A stretch of 64,000 bases of DNA, from the NCBI GenBank assembly GCA_000442125.1, contig KE546978.1:992001-1056000 (forward strand), in the 5' to 3' direction. The notes beneath the pieces were generated by a model, which saw only the letters and a program-made list of their open reading frames with translations, did no database searches and had not been told where the DNA came from. The DNA is from Opeltia flavorubescens. Lineage: Eukaryota; Ascomycota; Lecanoromycetes; Teloschistales; Teloschistaceae. Shown here one piece after another: positions 1 through 11,340 of this stretch (the stretch's first letter is position 1; each line of letters starts with the position of its first letter). The translations under genes were made by a program, and so were the position numbers.

Positions 1-2
1 AT

Positions 3-365
3 TTAGTTAGATTGTTTGACAGCTTTCTTGAAGGAGTTTGGGTCTTCCGTTTCAAATTCTAAGGGAATCAATAATTCTGCAAGGGCTGTGACAGTGTGCT
101 GGCAGTCCTCTACTGCATTTTGCATAGATCTCCCAAGTCCCTTGTTGAACAAGTTTCCATCTCCACATCGAACAATCTCCGGATCCTTCAGAGCCTCCTC
201 GATGGCTTTCAGTACGTCACTGAGACTCTGGACTTCGCCCAAAAGCGCGTCTATGGTGGTATCAACAATCTTCGCTGAATGCGCGAAGCCGTACAAGACT
301 GTGGAGATCGAATAGATCGTTTTTAACGTAGCCACTACTACAGTTGAAATTGAGACAGGATCCAT
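3..365 (-). CDS. STAND/NLR-type N-terminal domain protein (possibly only first exon)
   Basis: The 120-residue frame starts MDPVSISTVVVATLKTIYSI and is a run of amphipathic helices. This matches the fungal N-terminal domain of STAND proteins (PF17111 type), which precedes NACHT/ankyrin or other regions in fungal NLR-like proteins. The family is linked to signalling and incompatibility; its biochemistry is not seen here. The frame stops at 3-5 after KKAVKQSN. Family members usually continue for hundreds of residues, so either the stop lies in an intron and the rest is beyond the window, or this is a short stand-alone domain. The ATG at 365 is the only suitable start. It is divergent from the caspase-like gene at 1292, with a gap of about 0.9 kb. 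Confidence 0.6.
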   Translation of the reverse strand: MDPVSISTVVVATLKTIYSISTVLYGFAHSAKIVDTTIDALLGEVQSLSDVLKAIEEALKDPEIVRCGDGNLFNKGLGRSMQNAVEDCQHTVTALAELLIPLEFETEDPNSFKKAVKQSN

Positions 366-1291
366 GACGAACGATTGTTTAGAAAATCTTCATAAGGCTG
401 AAAGAGCGCGCAGCGTCCGAGTAGGCTTGAGATATAAGAGTTCGTCGGTCGAGTGCACCTAATAAATTGACCTGACTTGTCAATTGGAGTTTGATGCATG
501 CCACCAATTACATTTCAACCTGTAAGCACCTCACAGCAATTAATCAAAAAAGGCTTATGCAACATCTCGCATAAACTTGCCCCCTCATCATGATTGGCCT
601 AGTCCCTGTTCTACGAGCATAAGCAATCGCTTTGACGCGCATACGTTAAAAAGCTTACTAAACCAGCAGTCTAAAAGCTTGGTCGGATGAAAAAATCAGG
701 GGACCTGACCCGGCTCCAATAAGTAAGGCCGAATGGGCTTTGAAGACGGACTCTCACGGACTAAGACACCAACCCATTTTTGATCTGATGATCAAGGAAT
801 TACTCAATTGTGAGAGTCACCTACTTACCTCCATATATACATCGTAAGAAATGAAATAGTAGCTTTTCTTTTTTTTTTTGCCTGGGCCCATACTCCATGG
901 ACATATACGGATCATGTCTCGACGGAAGATATAGTTGCCTGTTGAGTTTTCGTGCAACTTCCACAAGTACGCTTTGAATGACCAAGTTTGTGTGACTCAG
1001 CGTTCATTTATGGTCGAGAACCTGATAACCTATCTATTATTGTCATGCAAGGCATTCTTGTTCTATATATCTTCGCCTTCCTTCCAGACTCATATTTATG
1101 AGCTCTCCTGCTCCAACTTACAATCCTTTACCTATCACTTTCACACTGGGATAAATTCTCCCGGGTTCTGCTCATATACTTTTTGAAACTCTCGCAAGTA
1201 TAAGGCTATCTCAAATTTGTGTCTCGCTGCATTCTATCTCTTCCTTCGGGTAATTCCGTCCCCCCGTCCAATAGTCACAATATCAACTGCA
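366..1291. other. Intergenic region between divergent STAND-type and caspase-like genes
   Basis: No convincing coding frame. An 83-codon frame at 935-1186 has no family likeness and unusual composition. The stretch contains a T-run near 866-877 and presumably holds both divergent promoters, but I recognise no specific site. Confidence 0.4.
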
Positions 1292-2546
1292 ATGATTGCA
1301 GTACAGAGACTCAGTGTTTTCAAGGATGATCTCACCGATGCCCTACGTGGGTGTTTTCCAACACCGGTGAGACCGTACTCAAGGGTTTTCGCTATTTTCA
1401 TATTCTAGGATAATCTGAAAGAAGATCGTAATGAGCTATGGGAATCGATGAATGTGCTGAAGGATTTCTTGGGCGAGAAATACAGATATACGTGCCATGC
1501 AATGGTTCTCAACCGTAAGCAGACCCATATGGACCGCCAATTCGGAGTCACAAGAGATCTCATCAACATCAGCGGCAACCACAACATGAGTGCCGATCTC
1601 ATAGTGTTATACTATAGAGGATCTAGTTATACGTCACATCAGAATGAGTTATTCGTCTCGTGAGTAGTGGCTCACTTTCCAACTCTTCAATAATTCTTGA
1701 CGTGATTTTAGTGCAGAATCCACGTCCGAAGGTAGCAATGTTCCGGAGCTGCATTCGTTCAATTTTACGGCACTTATGAAGGCTTCTCTTGAACTACGCT
1801 CGCAAGATTTAATCTATCTTCTCGATTATTGTTACGCATCCACAGTCGCATCAGGTTGCAACAAGGAGCTCCTGGCCTCGAGCGCGTGCGAAATCCCCTC
1901 TGCGGGAACCTTGACAGGCTTTACGAGACAGCTCGTAGATGTCCTCCATGAACAAGCCCGTCTACCAATCATCTTGGCACATATTCATGCAAAGCTTATG
2001 AAACATTGGCATGAGCCTGGCAACAAACAAAAGGGACTTGAGATGATGCCTGTTCATACGGAATTAAGCCCAGATCAGAAAGGGAGCCTAATTCTTGCAC
2101 CGATTGACAACATCACAGGTTCCACTATACCACCGCCTCATCTCAGGCGCTCAATGAATATACCACTTTTCGACATAAACGAGCCGAAAGTCCTCATTTC
2201 TGTTCATCTAGCTGACATTGATTCTAGTCTCGAGATCGAAACATGGATAAAATGGCTATCCGCGAACCGACCTCCATATATGCGCGAGGACGAGATCTCT
2301 GTTGTCTCGGCCCATCTGGCTCACTCAGTATTCCTTATCCTCATGATCCCAGCAGCAGTCTACAACACGATGCATGGCCACCCGGCTTATGCGTTCGTCG
2401 GCTATGTTCAAGGAGATAGTGTGCTCAATACAATGACGTTGACGCCCACACCACCTCCAGTGTTTGGCGCCTTATCATTGCGGCCCAAAGACCAGGAAAA
2501 TATCGAAGCAAGCTTTTCGTCAAGTAAACCACTAACACGGCAATGA
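1292..2546 (+). CDS. Caspase-like (C14-type) protein, predicted histidine-deficient
   Basis: Three exons, 1292-1366, 1409-1659 and 1712-2546, join in phase to give 386 residues. Introns are 42 and 52 nt (GTGAGA..CTAG, GTGAGT..TTAG). The order DDLTDA near residue 14, a hydrophobic strand DLIVLYYRGSS (residues 88-98), then DLIYLLDYCYAS with Cys149 follows the p20 core of fungal caspase-like proteins. The expected HG after the first strand (usually YYxGHG) reads GSS, so the catalytic histidine is apparently replaced by serine while the DxC cysteine site remains. It is therefore probably a pseudo-protease or strongly diverged. The C-terminal 200 residues are of unknown function. The start is the first ATG of the frame that splices in phase; an upstream exon is possible. 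It may act in cell-death signalling with the neighbouring STAND-type gene, but this is inference. Confidence 0.65.
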
Positions 2547-2872
2547 TTTTAGGGAGCTGAAGATTTTTTGATTAAAAATTGCGGATCCAACAGTCTAAAT
2601 AGACGGGTGGCTAACGCAAGCCGAAATCGTCACAATATATTAAGAACTGGGTAACCATAGTGTTTTAATATACTTATGTGCAATTCATCTCAAAAAAATC
2701 ATTAGGCATTCAAGGAGATGTGTTTCGAAGCTTATGAGGATGTATGCTTTCACTATTTCATGAGAGGCTCTCTATCAATCAAATGCAGCTTTCCATCCTC
2801 CGCGATTCCTCCAGTCTCAGCTATAAGGAGAGGTATTCACCCGTGATTCCCAGGCGATATCGCTTGATACCG

Positions 2873-3662
2873 TCAACCATAGAACCTCGGCGTCAATATT
2901 TTTCGAATCCTGATCCTGCCCCCGAAAATACTTTCTATCAACTCGACTATTGGTAATGCCGTGTTGTCGATACGAGCAGCCTCAGCAACCGGCAGCATAT
3001 CCAAGTCAACTCTCCTCTTAAACGCCTCTCGGAGGTGGCTCGATGTCTTCATTGCCTCATAGTACTTCTCTTGATTATCCCTAGCTTTTGCTACGATGCT
3101 TGCTTCTCGCTCTTTAGCCTCCAATTCGAAATAATTTGCCACCTCGTCGAAATGAGGATCAACGGATCCGAGAAAGGCACAAACATCAGCAACTACTCGG
3201 AAGTATGCTCTGTCGGGTGCAAGGGTCCATTTAACTCCTCGCTTCTTTAGGCACTTAATGAGGTAGGCGGCTCTGGCCAATTCCTTATTGGCCTCCTCGT
3301 CTAGTTTCTGTGAAGAGATTGCACTGTCAGTAGGGAGATCTAGGAGCTTATTAGTTAAAATAACTAACGTTCAAAATCTCTTGCCTGATATGGCGCTCTG
3401 TCGTAAACCTCTTCCTAAGATCAGGGTCTCGTTCGGTTGCGGGCTTCCTCTCGTTGTCCAAATCCCGCTCGTTGGCCATATTGCGCTGTTCTCGGAGATT
3501 CAGCTGTCGATTGCAGATCCATTTGTATCGCTCAATGTAACCGCTGAGCTTTGCCGCGGCCTCCTCGATAGTTCCTGAGTAGCGACAATCGCCTTTTTTG
3601 CGTCCGCCCTTGTCCCAACGTTCTACATCAGGGTCGAGCGCCGGGTCGCTGAATGACTCCAT
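2873..3662 (-). CDS. Hypothetical helical charged protein, two exons
   Basis: Not recognised. Exons 3662-3369 and 3307-2873 join in phase (donor GTTAGT, acceptor TTCACAG, intron 61 nt) to give 242 residues. The ATG at 3662 is the first true ATG; the frame extends slightly upstream only with TTG. Residues 30-100 are rich in Arg, Asp and Glu (NMANERDLDNERKPATERD) and predicted helical. The second half alternates charged helices with short hydrophobic segments and ends IRKILTPRFYG. No signal peptide, membrane segment or zinc motif is visible. The intact two-exon frame with canonical splice sites supports a real gene. Position beside the STAND/caspase pair suggests lineage-restricted accessory content. 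Confidence 0.5.
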
Positions 3663-5122
3663 GCTGAGGAATGTCACAACATGCAATGAGTCTGGCCAAC
3701 AGGTAGTCTTAGGGAACCTTGGGTGGTAGGACCTTATGAGACTTCGAAGTAAAAGTTAGTAAGAATGATCATAAGGTAGTGCTGAATGGACCTAGCTTTG
3801 GAAGGAGAGCTCACAAGATCCTGCTGCCTTATCCGTGGGATTCGGTGAAGTTGGTGACGATACTGTGATGGATTGGCGAGGAGAGGGGCTGGTACAGAAG
3901 GCGGAAAATGGGGTAACGAAAACTCTGCTTTGCCTAACGGGGTGATGACAGTTGCTCCACTTGGTGGTGGTGAAGGGAAGATGAGGTAGGGCCCAACCGT
4001 TCGATTCCTCTAGGCCAACGTAGCCTTGAATCGCTTCGGAGCAGAAAGACCAAAGGGCAGGTACAGCTACCGTAAGAAGACTGAGAAAGCTAATACAATG
4101 CCGTGATCATGAAAGTAAATTGTCACGGTGTGTGAGATGAAGTGAAGGATGGGCTAGACTGTGTACGGATGAAGATCCGAAGAGCTTCGAGTCGAAGATT
4201 TCAGTCGTCTAATTACCTGTGGTGAAGCATGCAACTATTTGTGTAGTGAAGCACTCTTAGACGTCAAGTAGGATGGAACTATAAATTATCTTCAACAAGC
4301 ATTCTGACGGCAGGGCTGCTATTCAATTCATTGACGAACATCATCCTCTTCTATACCTGTCATTGGCCGCTGCAAGGGAATATACAAGGAAATTTAAAGA
4401 GAGCATACTAAAAGCTAAACATGGACATTGGGAGTAAAGGAGTACATGGAGGGGATATGGCATTTTCCAGTTGCTAATCTTGAATACTGAAGGCCTATCA
4501 TGCGAGGCTCAAGATAGTATTCAGTCTAGAAATCGTGTACCTCAATTATCACGCCTCGGAAGGCCCCTCGACCGGGCAAATGCTGTATTGCCATCCATGG
4601 GCCAACTTTTGTCCTTAGATGATCGCTGATGGTTGAAGTTGTTATTTCAAGTTACGAGCTTTTCATGGCAGAACGTTGATTAAACAACCAGCCCGAGCAT
4701 GCTTAATCGTAGTCTCTCCTATCTTCACATGGAGCATTGCTAGTTAACGTCTCATGGTTTGATTTATGTACCATAGATAATCAATTCCACTTCCCCGACA
4801 TCGAATCGTACGATATGCCTAACCCGTTGAGGACTCGAGCTCGAACAGCATTGGCGGATGGCACAAAACGTATATGCGCTGTGTCACCTACTCAAAGATT
4901 CTCGAAGAGATTCATTGAGCTGAATGATGAATTGGGAAAAGGAAGCAGATCGTTTGAGGTACCGACCAAGTGAAGTCTACAACAGTGAGGCTGGTTGCTG
5001 GGTGAACCAAGCCCGAAACCAAATGTCTGCGAAATGATTGAAATAATTTTCGTCACAAGCAGGGTCACTGGCTGCTTTTGCTGTATTCTTACGCCGTGCT
5101 GTCTCCACGATATCCTAATTCA
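3663..5122. other. Intergenic region, about 1.46 kb
   Basis: Nothing recognisable. A 78-codon frame at 4737-4973 begins with TTG and has no domain likeness, so I do not call it. No tRNA, repeat or transposon remnant was found by eye. Confidence 0.35.
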
Positions 5123-5728
5123 ATGGCTGGCAGTTGCTCAAATCCTGGATGTACAGCCCAGGGCACGAAGCGCTGTGCTCGCTGCAAAGAGGCATCTTAC
5201 TGCAGTACACTTTGTCAAAAAGAGAATTGGCCCACTCATAAGCACAGCTGCAAATCATTGACAACTGATTCCAGCAGCGATGGCATCAAATGCGTCATGC
5301 TCCCACAATACAAAGAGGTCACCGTCCAGCCAGGAGACGATATATTTAATACAGGAGCTGCACCAATTACCCAAAAGTTTGGATTTCCCCTTCTCTTACG
5401 GCGGACTGAAGCCAACAAGAACGATAACATACACGCCACTTGGCTCATGATCAGTCCAGATAACGGGATCGCCCCTCCAGAGTGGCAATCGGGCGTTGGG
5501 GATTGTTTGGTGGCTAGAGCAGACAAGAAGCCGCTTGACTACTCTACACTCGCTGCTATCACGGATTACGTTTCTGACATAATGAACGCTTTCAGCGACG
5601 AGCCAGATCGGTCTGTCATCCAACGAGAATTTTACAACCGGAAGATGTTGGACAAGTTCATCCGAAGACATTTGGAGATGCAGCAAGATTACAAAGCTAT
5701 GCAGTCCAATCCAGACTCGTTCACATAG
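5123..5728 (+). CDS. MYND-type zinc-finger protein
   Basis: A single exon of 201 residues. The N-terminus is a complete MYND zinc finger with candidate ligands Cys5, Cys10, Cys18, Cys21, Cys27, Cys31, His39 and Cys43 (motifs CARCKEASYCSTLCQ and WPTHKHSC). MYND fingers bind two zinc ions and usually mediate protein-protein contacts. The remaining 155 residues match no domain I know, and no SET motif follows, so it is not a SMYD methyltransferase. The frame extends upstream to a TTG at 5078, but the first ATG is at 5123, directly before the finger. Fungal genomes hold many such short MYND proteins of unknown role. Confidence 0.75.
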   Translation: MAGSCSNPGCTAQGTKRCARCKEASYCSTLCQKENWPTHKHSCKSLTTDSSSDGIKCVMLPQYKEVTVQPGDDIFNTGAAPITQKFGFPLLLRRTEANKNDNIHATWLMISPDNGIAPPEWQSGVGDCLVARADKKPLDYSTLAAITDYVSDIMNAFSDEPDRSVIQREFYNRKMLDKFIRRHLEMQQDYKAMQSNPDSFT

Positions 5729-6479
5729 ACTTACTCACATGACCGTCTCCGAGATATCGATGTTCATAGATGGCTTAGCTGTGGCTCAGGGAAGTCGGCC
5801 TGATTAGCGATGTAAGTCTCTCGTCTTGCACATCAGTTTCACCGTGTATGTCTATGCTTCGGCTGACGGAAGAAGTGTCTTGGTCCGTACCACACTCACA
5901 CTCATGAAATAATTGACCAGTCACTGAGATCGCTACGGCCACCTGCGTGGAGAAACTTCACCTGTCTTATTTAGGGGCCAATGTCAAAAGAGTCTTTGCT
6001 CTAACGTTAGATCTATCCTTGAGTCAAGATTGCACCGAATCTCGGCGATGAATGCTGCCAATGGGTTCCGAATTTTCGAACTATGACAGCGGCTACATCC
6101 CCGGTACTGAATAGCCAGGAATCAATACCTCGCTGATATCTGGGACCTCTCAATCTGGGAATGGGACCGGTTAGATTTGGGGGCAAGTTCATCACAGCAA
6201 CTTGCCTGTATCATATCTGCACCTCCACGATTAGAACAAACACATCCTTTGTAGCATATCTTATCTTCATTTTCTCGGTAGCCTAAAGAAATATACTGGT
6301 CAAATGATCGACCAGCGCCAAAGGATAAATAACTCTGAAATTCTCCTTTGTTGCTCAATCGTGTCAACTTCTATCTTATCGCCGGATATCTCCAGTAGGG
6401 CTGAGAATAGCAAGCGAAAAGCTTCCATTTCGAATATCAAATTCTCAAGCACTGTGCGCCAGATAAACCAACATCAATC
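5729..6479. other. Intergenic region upstream of eIF3l
   Basis: No supported gene. Frames at 6013-6195 and 6122-6367 on the minus strand and 6304-6771 on the plus strand overlap each other or eIF3l exon 1 and lack family likeness. The eIF3l promoter and 5' leader lie in the last few hundred bases. Confidence 0.4.
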
Positions 6480-8007
6480 ATGGCGCTTTACCAACGGGCG
6501 CCGTACCAGACGGCCGACCGTCAAGATCTGGTCGAGAATGAGTCTGACCAGGAGGAAGATGCCTTGGTCAACGACTACAAAGAACAAGTCCACTTTGACG
6601 AAGGTTTGGATGACCTGGATGGATCTGGGTCATACGGTGGAAGCGGAGGCCAATCTCAGGACATGCAAGCACAGCTCGCTGCTGCAGCAATACCACTGGA
6701 ATATCAAGCAACACTGGAAACGAAATTCGCTAGCTACGACAATTACTGCAATCTATTTCACTACATCCTGAATTCAGATGGCCCTGTTAGTCTGGAACCA
6801 CCATCAGTGAGTTTTCCCCGCTGTCCCTTTGCACTGTCCATTGCGCTGACTTCTACAGCCCTTCTGGGCCTGGGACGTCATCGACGAATTCATCTACCAA
6901 TTCGAATCCTTCTGCCGCTACCGTCACCGCGTCGCCCGCAACCCCTCCGCCGCCGCAAACTCCACCGGCGACGACGACTTCGCCCTCCTTCGCGAAAACC
7001 CAAACACATGGGGCTGCTACTCCGTCCTCAACGTCCTCTACTCCCTCATCCAACGCTCAGAAATCACCGCCCAACTCGCCGCCACGAGGGAAAACACCGA
7101 CCCAATAGCCGTCGCAGGCGACTACGGTACAAGGCCTTTATACCGCATGCTCGGCTACTTCAGCATAATCGGCCTCCTCCGCGTCCACTGCCTCCTCGGC
7201 GACTTCTCCCTCGCCCTAAAAACCCTCGACGACATCGAGTTGAACAAAAAAGCAATGTTCGCCCGCGTCATGGCCGCGCATTTCACAACATACTACTACG
7301 TCGGGTTCTGCTACATGATGATGCGGCGGTACGCGGACGCAATACGCATGTTCAGCCATATCTTAGTCTACGTCTCGCGGACGAAGAACTTCCAGAATAA
7401 ATCCAACCAATCGCAACAATTCGACAGTATCACGAAGAAAAACGATCAAATGTACGCGTTGATCGCGATATGTGTATCTTTCCACCCGACGAAATTGGAC
7501 GATACGATCCACAGCGCCCTGAGGGAAAAATACGGCGATACACTCACCCGCCTACAGCGCGGAGGACCAGAAGCATTACCATTGTATGAAGAACTCTTTC
7601 GATCCGCCTGCCCGAAATTTATCTCCCCTACACCCCCTGATTTCTCCACCCCGTCCCTAAACGTCGATCCAGTAGACCATCACACAGCGATATTCATGGA
7701 AGAAGTTAGAAATAACATCTACAACCCCACCGTAAAATCCTACCTGAAGCTCTACACGACCATGGATTTGAACAAATTGGCTTCCTTTCTAGAAGTCGGA
7801 AAAGAGGAACTAAGAGGCTGGTTATTGGTCAATAAGCAGCGGAGTCGGCAGGTGAGGTGGAGTGAAGGCGGATTATTAGACGGGGAGATCGTGATGGGTG
7901 GGGAATTGGACTACGCGGTGCAGGGGGATTTAATCCATGTTAGTGAGGCGAAGGTGGGGAGGAGGCTTGTGGATTGGTATTTGAGGAATTTGGCGAGGAC
8001 GTATTAG
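6480..8007 (+). CDS. eIF3l: Eukaryotic translation initiation factor 3 subunit L
   Basis: Two exons, 6480-6806 and 6859-8007 (intron 52 nt, GTGAGT..CTACAG, phase 0), give 491 residues. The order is typical of eIF3l: acidic N-terminus, LETKFASYDNYCNLFHYILNSDGP, then PFWAWDVIDEFIYQFESFCRYR, the TPR-like helices of FSLALKTLDDIELNKKAMFARV, and a C-terminal PCI domain ending with the winged-helix DLNKLASFLEVGKEELRGWL. eIF3l belongs to the eIF3 complex that recruits mRNA to the 40S ribosome; many filamentous fungi keep it although budding yeast lost it. The length fits the family (about 470-520). Exon 2 is C-rich at its start and G-rich at its end (see findings). Confidence 0.95.
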
Positions 8008-8667
8008 GAATTTTGAGGTCTCTTTCTATGCTAGGGGAAGGAATCTGGGGTTCATGTTTTGACATCGATGAATCAATGAATGGGCTGATCACTGTGATCG
8101 AAACGACTATTTGAAGGATAGTATGCTGATATACTCCGGCAATGGAAAAATGGCATTTAACGAGTTTGCATGGAGAGAAAAGATGATTTCACCCCAGCAA
8201 AGTCCCATCGTAAACTATGGGAAAGACCAACATCCATCATCCGATTCAATATTCTATCATCTGTACTGCTTCGAAGCACAGCAGCAACGAGTGCATATCG
8301 TGGGTATCGTAACAGAACCGGCGACAAACGAGCGCATGAGCTCTATCTTCCAAATCCATTCCTATGCTCTAGAGCCAGAATCCCCAAAAATTCCTACGTA
8401 TCTTCAGTGTGAAAGCCATTGAAAGGGCAGCGAAAAAGAACGAAAGACGGACTAGCAAACAGAAAGAAATCGTAATGAGAGAAAATATCCATCACCATCC
8501 CCTTGCCAGCGCTCCAAAATCCTCATTCGTCCTTGGCCCTACCACCTTCCTCCCCTGCAAACTTTGTCCTTTTCCCTCTGACCCATAGAAACCAAAGACC
8601 AAGATCCGTTCCTCTTCCACTACAAAATACCCAAATCCAATACAGCACCGGCAAGTAAATATTGCCC
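8008..8667. other. eIF3l downstream region
   Basis: Probably the eIF3l 3' UTR and spacer. A 103-codon plus frame at 8111-8422 and a 69-codon minus frame at 8492-8701 show no family likeness and are not called. Confidence 0.35.
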
Positions 8668-8850
8668 TCAGACCTCCCCTCTTTTTATTTTCTCCACCCA
8701 CGTAGCCGGGACCTTGCCGACCATTAGGGGGAACTCGGTCTCCAGCAGTATGATAGCACTCTTTGTTTCCTCTCCGTTGCTCAGGACTCGCTTGAGGAAG
8801 GCCTTCATTGGGGCAGTCCAGCCTGGTGGAGGATTGTTCGTAGCAGGCAT
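8668..8850 (-). CDS. Small hypothetical protein (60 aa)
   Basis: Not recognised with certainty. A compact ATG-started frame of 60 residues contains PPPGWTAPMKAFLKRVLSNG, then TKSAIILLETEFPLMVGK and VPATWVEKIKRG. It looks like a folded helix-strand-helix mini-domain and not random coding: the aromatic and proline spacing is regular and the composition balanced. It lacks a signal peptide or cysteines. It could be a complete small protein or the last exon of a gene reading from the right, but no obvious splice acceptor precedes the ATG. It is convergent with eIF3l. Confidence 0.4.
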   Translation of the reverse strand: MPATNNPPPGWTAPMKAFLKRVLSNGEETKSAIILLETEFPLMVGKVPATWVEKIKRGEV

Positions 8851-9781
8851 GGTTGGGTCGTACTTTGGTAAGAGAAGTACCTGGCGTAGGATGCTGTCTG
8901 TTTGCTTGCTTGGGGGGAAGGTCGTTTGTGGTTGGCGAAGATTGGGAGGGTTGTTTGTTTGCTCGCTTGGTGGTTCGGAGGACTTGGAGGAGGTTGGAGG
9001 GCGGACTAGAGACTAGGCGTTTGTTGGATAATTGGTAGAGAAAGATAGTCTTTGATTAGAGGTATGGTTTGTGCTGTCGTGCAAGAGTAATGGAGGGTGT
9101 GGTGCAGTCGAATCGCCTTGGATCGAGACCGTAACTAGCTACTGCTATCGAAAATGGATAGCTGAATAAATAAAGAAGAATAAAATGATCAAGCTCAGTT
9201 GCTCAATCTATCTCAACAACAGAAAAATGTTACACAAAATATGATCTGCTGAATTGAGTGATAACACCCTAATCGAAAAGTAGTCCCATGACTTCCTTCA
9301 TACTCTTATAATGAAATTGTACTAAGAGAGTGATTGTATGACTTCATGCTCGACATCAAGCACGCACGAATGAAGGAGGATGAGAAATGGAGACATTGCT
9401 GCCCGAAGCGGAAGACTGCCGGTTGGCTCCTTCTGCTCTCGATAAACGAGCCATACAAACGCAGTAGGCGCAAACAACACGACCAGAAGCGATGGAGTAG
9501 AAGGAGCTTGCGAAGTTGGAGCATAGTCATAGAAAGAACCAAAGGACAATGATTAAGATTGGTACCTGAATTATGATGGACTCCATTTCCGATCCGCTAG
9601 CAGTATGCCGGTCATAGCCGTCGTTATACAAACAATCCCACCCGGTACCCGTTGAAAATTTTGATGATTACTCCTTCAGCCCGACCAGTTCGCCAACCAA
9701 GATGCAGAGAATGCCAAGTGCCGAAGGATATGTGCAGAGAATTGCCGAAAGCCACGCTTTGTCCGGTACATTGGGTTCCGT
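8851..9781. other. Intergenic region between small ORF and DUF7137 gene
   Basis: Mostly unexplained. The 9306-9552 segment has open frames in several phases on both strands. One minus frame starts from TTG at 9549 and is hydrophobic, but has no ATG and no convincing splice partner. I see no RNA gene or repeat. Confidence 0.3.
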
Positions 9782-10770
9782 CTAGAAGAATGCACCGAAG
9801 CCTCCCGCAAACCAGGTAAAGGATAGGATGGTGATCATGCACATGCCCAGCATGAATTTGAGAGTATGGAGTTCCATGGACGTCATGGCTCCGCTGCATG
9901 TAGCGCATCGCCAGCCTTCTGTAATGCCATTGTCAGTTCAGATGTGATATGTCAAGGTTGGGCGTCAAGGTGGCCTACCGGCTAAGCCCGTGTACGGTTG
10001 GGGTGTGTACATGCCGAAATAGTATTGTTTGTATGCTGCTAGATATCCTGCTTGAGGTATTGCCGTCTCATCTTTGGATGCGTCATAAACGACCAAGGTG
10101 TATGTCTCTGTCAAGAGTGGAGCCGTTCCAGATGCTTCTGGCTTTGTATCCCAGACGACTTTTGCTGTGGGTTCAAATGTAGCATTGTTCAGCAATGTAT
10201 ACGTTGCACTATTCGACGCGCATGATATGTAGGCGTTGATCTTGGAGGGTTTGATGGAAAGTGAGGTGTAATTCCAGGCCAAAGTCACATAGTCGCTGAC
10301 TTTGTAGTAGGAAGTCGTGGCAACAGCGGATGGAGTGATCATATTGACACCACCTGGAGGTAATCTTGCGTCGACAGTTGATGCTTTGGTAGGCGTGGTC
10401 TTGGACTTTTCTTCACCGGACTTTGCTGCTTTTGTCGATCCAGCTTTGCTCTTTGCAGCACCTTTGGATGAAGGTGCTGAAGTACCGCTTGCCTCTGCAC
10501 TTCCCGCCGTGGTCTTTGCCGCATCGCCTGCCTTTGTAGATTGAGCCTTGCCAGTTTCTGCAGGGGAGCTATCGGATTCTATTCCACAATGCATTCGTTA
10601 GTCTGATGCATTCGAAATCATTGTGAAATGTTCTCACTTGTATTTGATTCTTGCCTTCGCTGTATTAACCCGTCCAGATTTTGTATTGATGGTGGCCAAG
10701 GCCAGGCTGAGGAGAGGGATGTGAAGAAGAAAAGCGCAAAGAACAGTCGGTCGAGACTGAAGAGTCTCAT
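9782..10770 (-). CDS. DUF7137 domain secreted/membrane protein
   Basis: Three exons, 10770-10638, 10578-9979 and 9918-9782, join in phase to 289 residues. Residues 1-22 (MRLFSLDRLFFALFFFTSLS) are a signal peptide. A low-complexity Lys/Ala/Ser/Thr stretch (about residues 45-115) follows, then a beta-rich domain beginning LPPGGVNMITPSAVATTSYY with YVTLAWNYTSLSIKPSKI and ending at FGMYTPQPYTG. This matches the fungal DUF7137 extracellular domain. The last exon reads GWRCATCSGAM, then a hydrophobic helix MLGMCMITILSFTWFAGGFG near the C-terminus, consistent with a single-pass anchor. Several NxT/S sequons support secretion. The function is unknown; a cell-surface or wall role is inferred. Both introns have GT..AG ends (60 and 59 nt). 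The start was chosen because it supplies the signal peptide. Confidence 0.8.
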
Positions 10771-11340
10771 GGTGATTGAGCGGCCTCAGCCGGTAGAATT
10801 CGAATTGGATTTGCCCTCGATCTCAACGAATGTGTCGAATTAGATTCCCTGCTTAGATCTTGGGGTGGAAGTCCGTGGACCAGGATGGATGACGTTTCCT
10901 TGTAGGTGTAGGAAGCGAGAGTGTTTATGGTGGATGAAAGTAGCGATGGCGGACGTCAAAACGAATGATGAGACGATTAACGAGCGTTGGCCTCTTGGAA
11001 AGACAGCGTTTTGGTGGAAGGATGGAGTAAATAGGATTCAATGTTTTGCTCGACAGGGGTGTCTAAGCGTGGTCTAAATTTGGGTGACCGAGGGGACGGG
11101 GGTTCGCGGCGATAACGCCACACTCACAAATCCACCGAGCAATACGAGATATCCCAACTTCAGCTGATATTCAATCTTATATCACTTTAAGATTTGTCGC
11201 ATCGGTGGAGGAAAAGGAACATTGAAATCGATACATTCTCCATGCTATGTAGGGTATCTCGAAAAACAGTATCCGCCTGCGCCTCCGCTTTGCTAGATGC
11301 CTCGATTTCCTTCTTAATTATCAACTCCCAATGCTCATTC
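10771..11340. other. Promoter of DUF7137 gene and rad26 3' region
   Basis: No gene called. Overlapping plus frames at 10865-11077 and 11194-11910 have no family likeness; the latter is antisense to rad26. Confidence 0.35.

Noticed and set aside
6853-7053. Minus-strand ORF antisense to eIF3l exon 2
   Set aside because: It is a shadow of the strongly C-rich sense codons; the sense frame is clearly eIF3l.
8111-8422. 103-codon ORF downstream of eIF3l
   Set aside because: No likeness or splice signals; probably 3' UTR and spacer.
9322-9549. Hydrophobic minus-strand ORF of 75 codons
   Set aside because: It begins with TTG, and an upstream ATG exon (MESIIIQ) can only be joined out of frame. All phases on both strands are open here, so coding evidence is weak.
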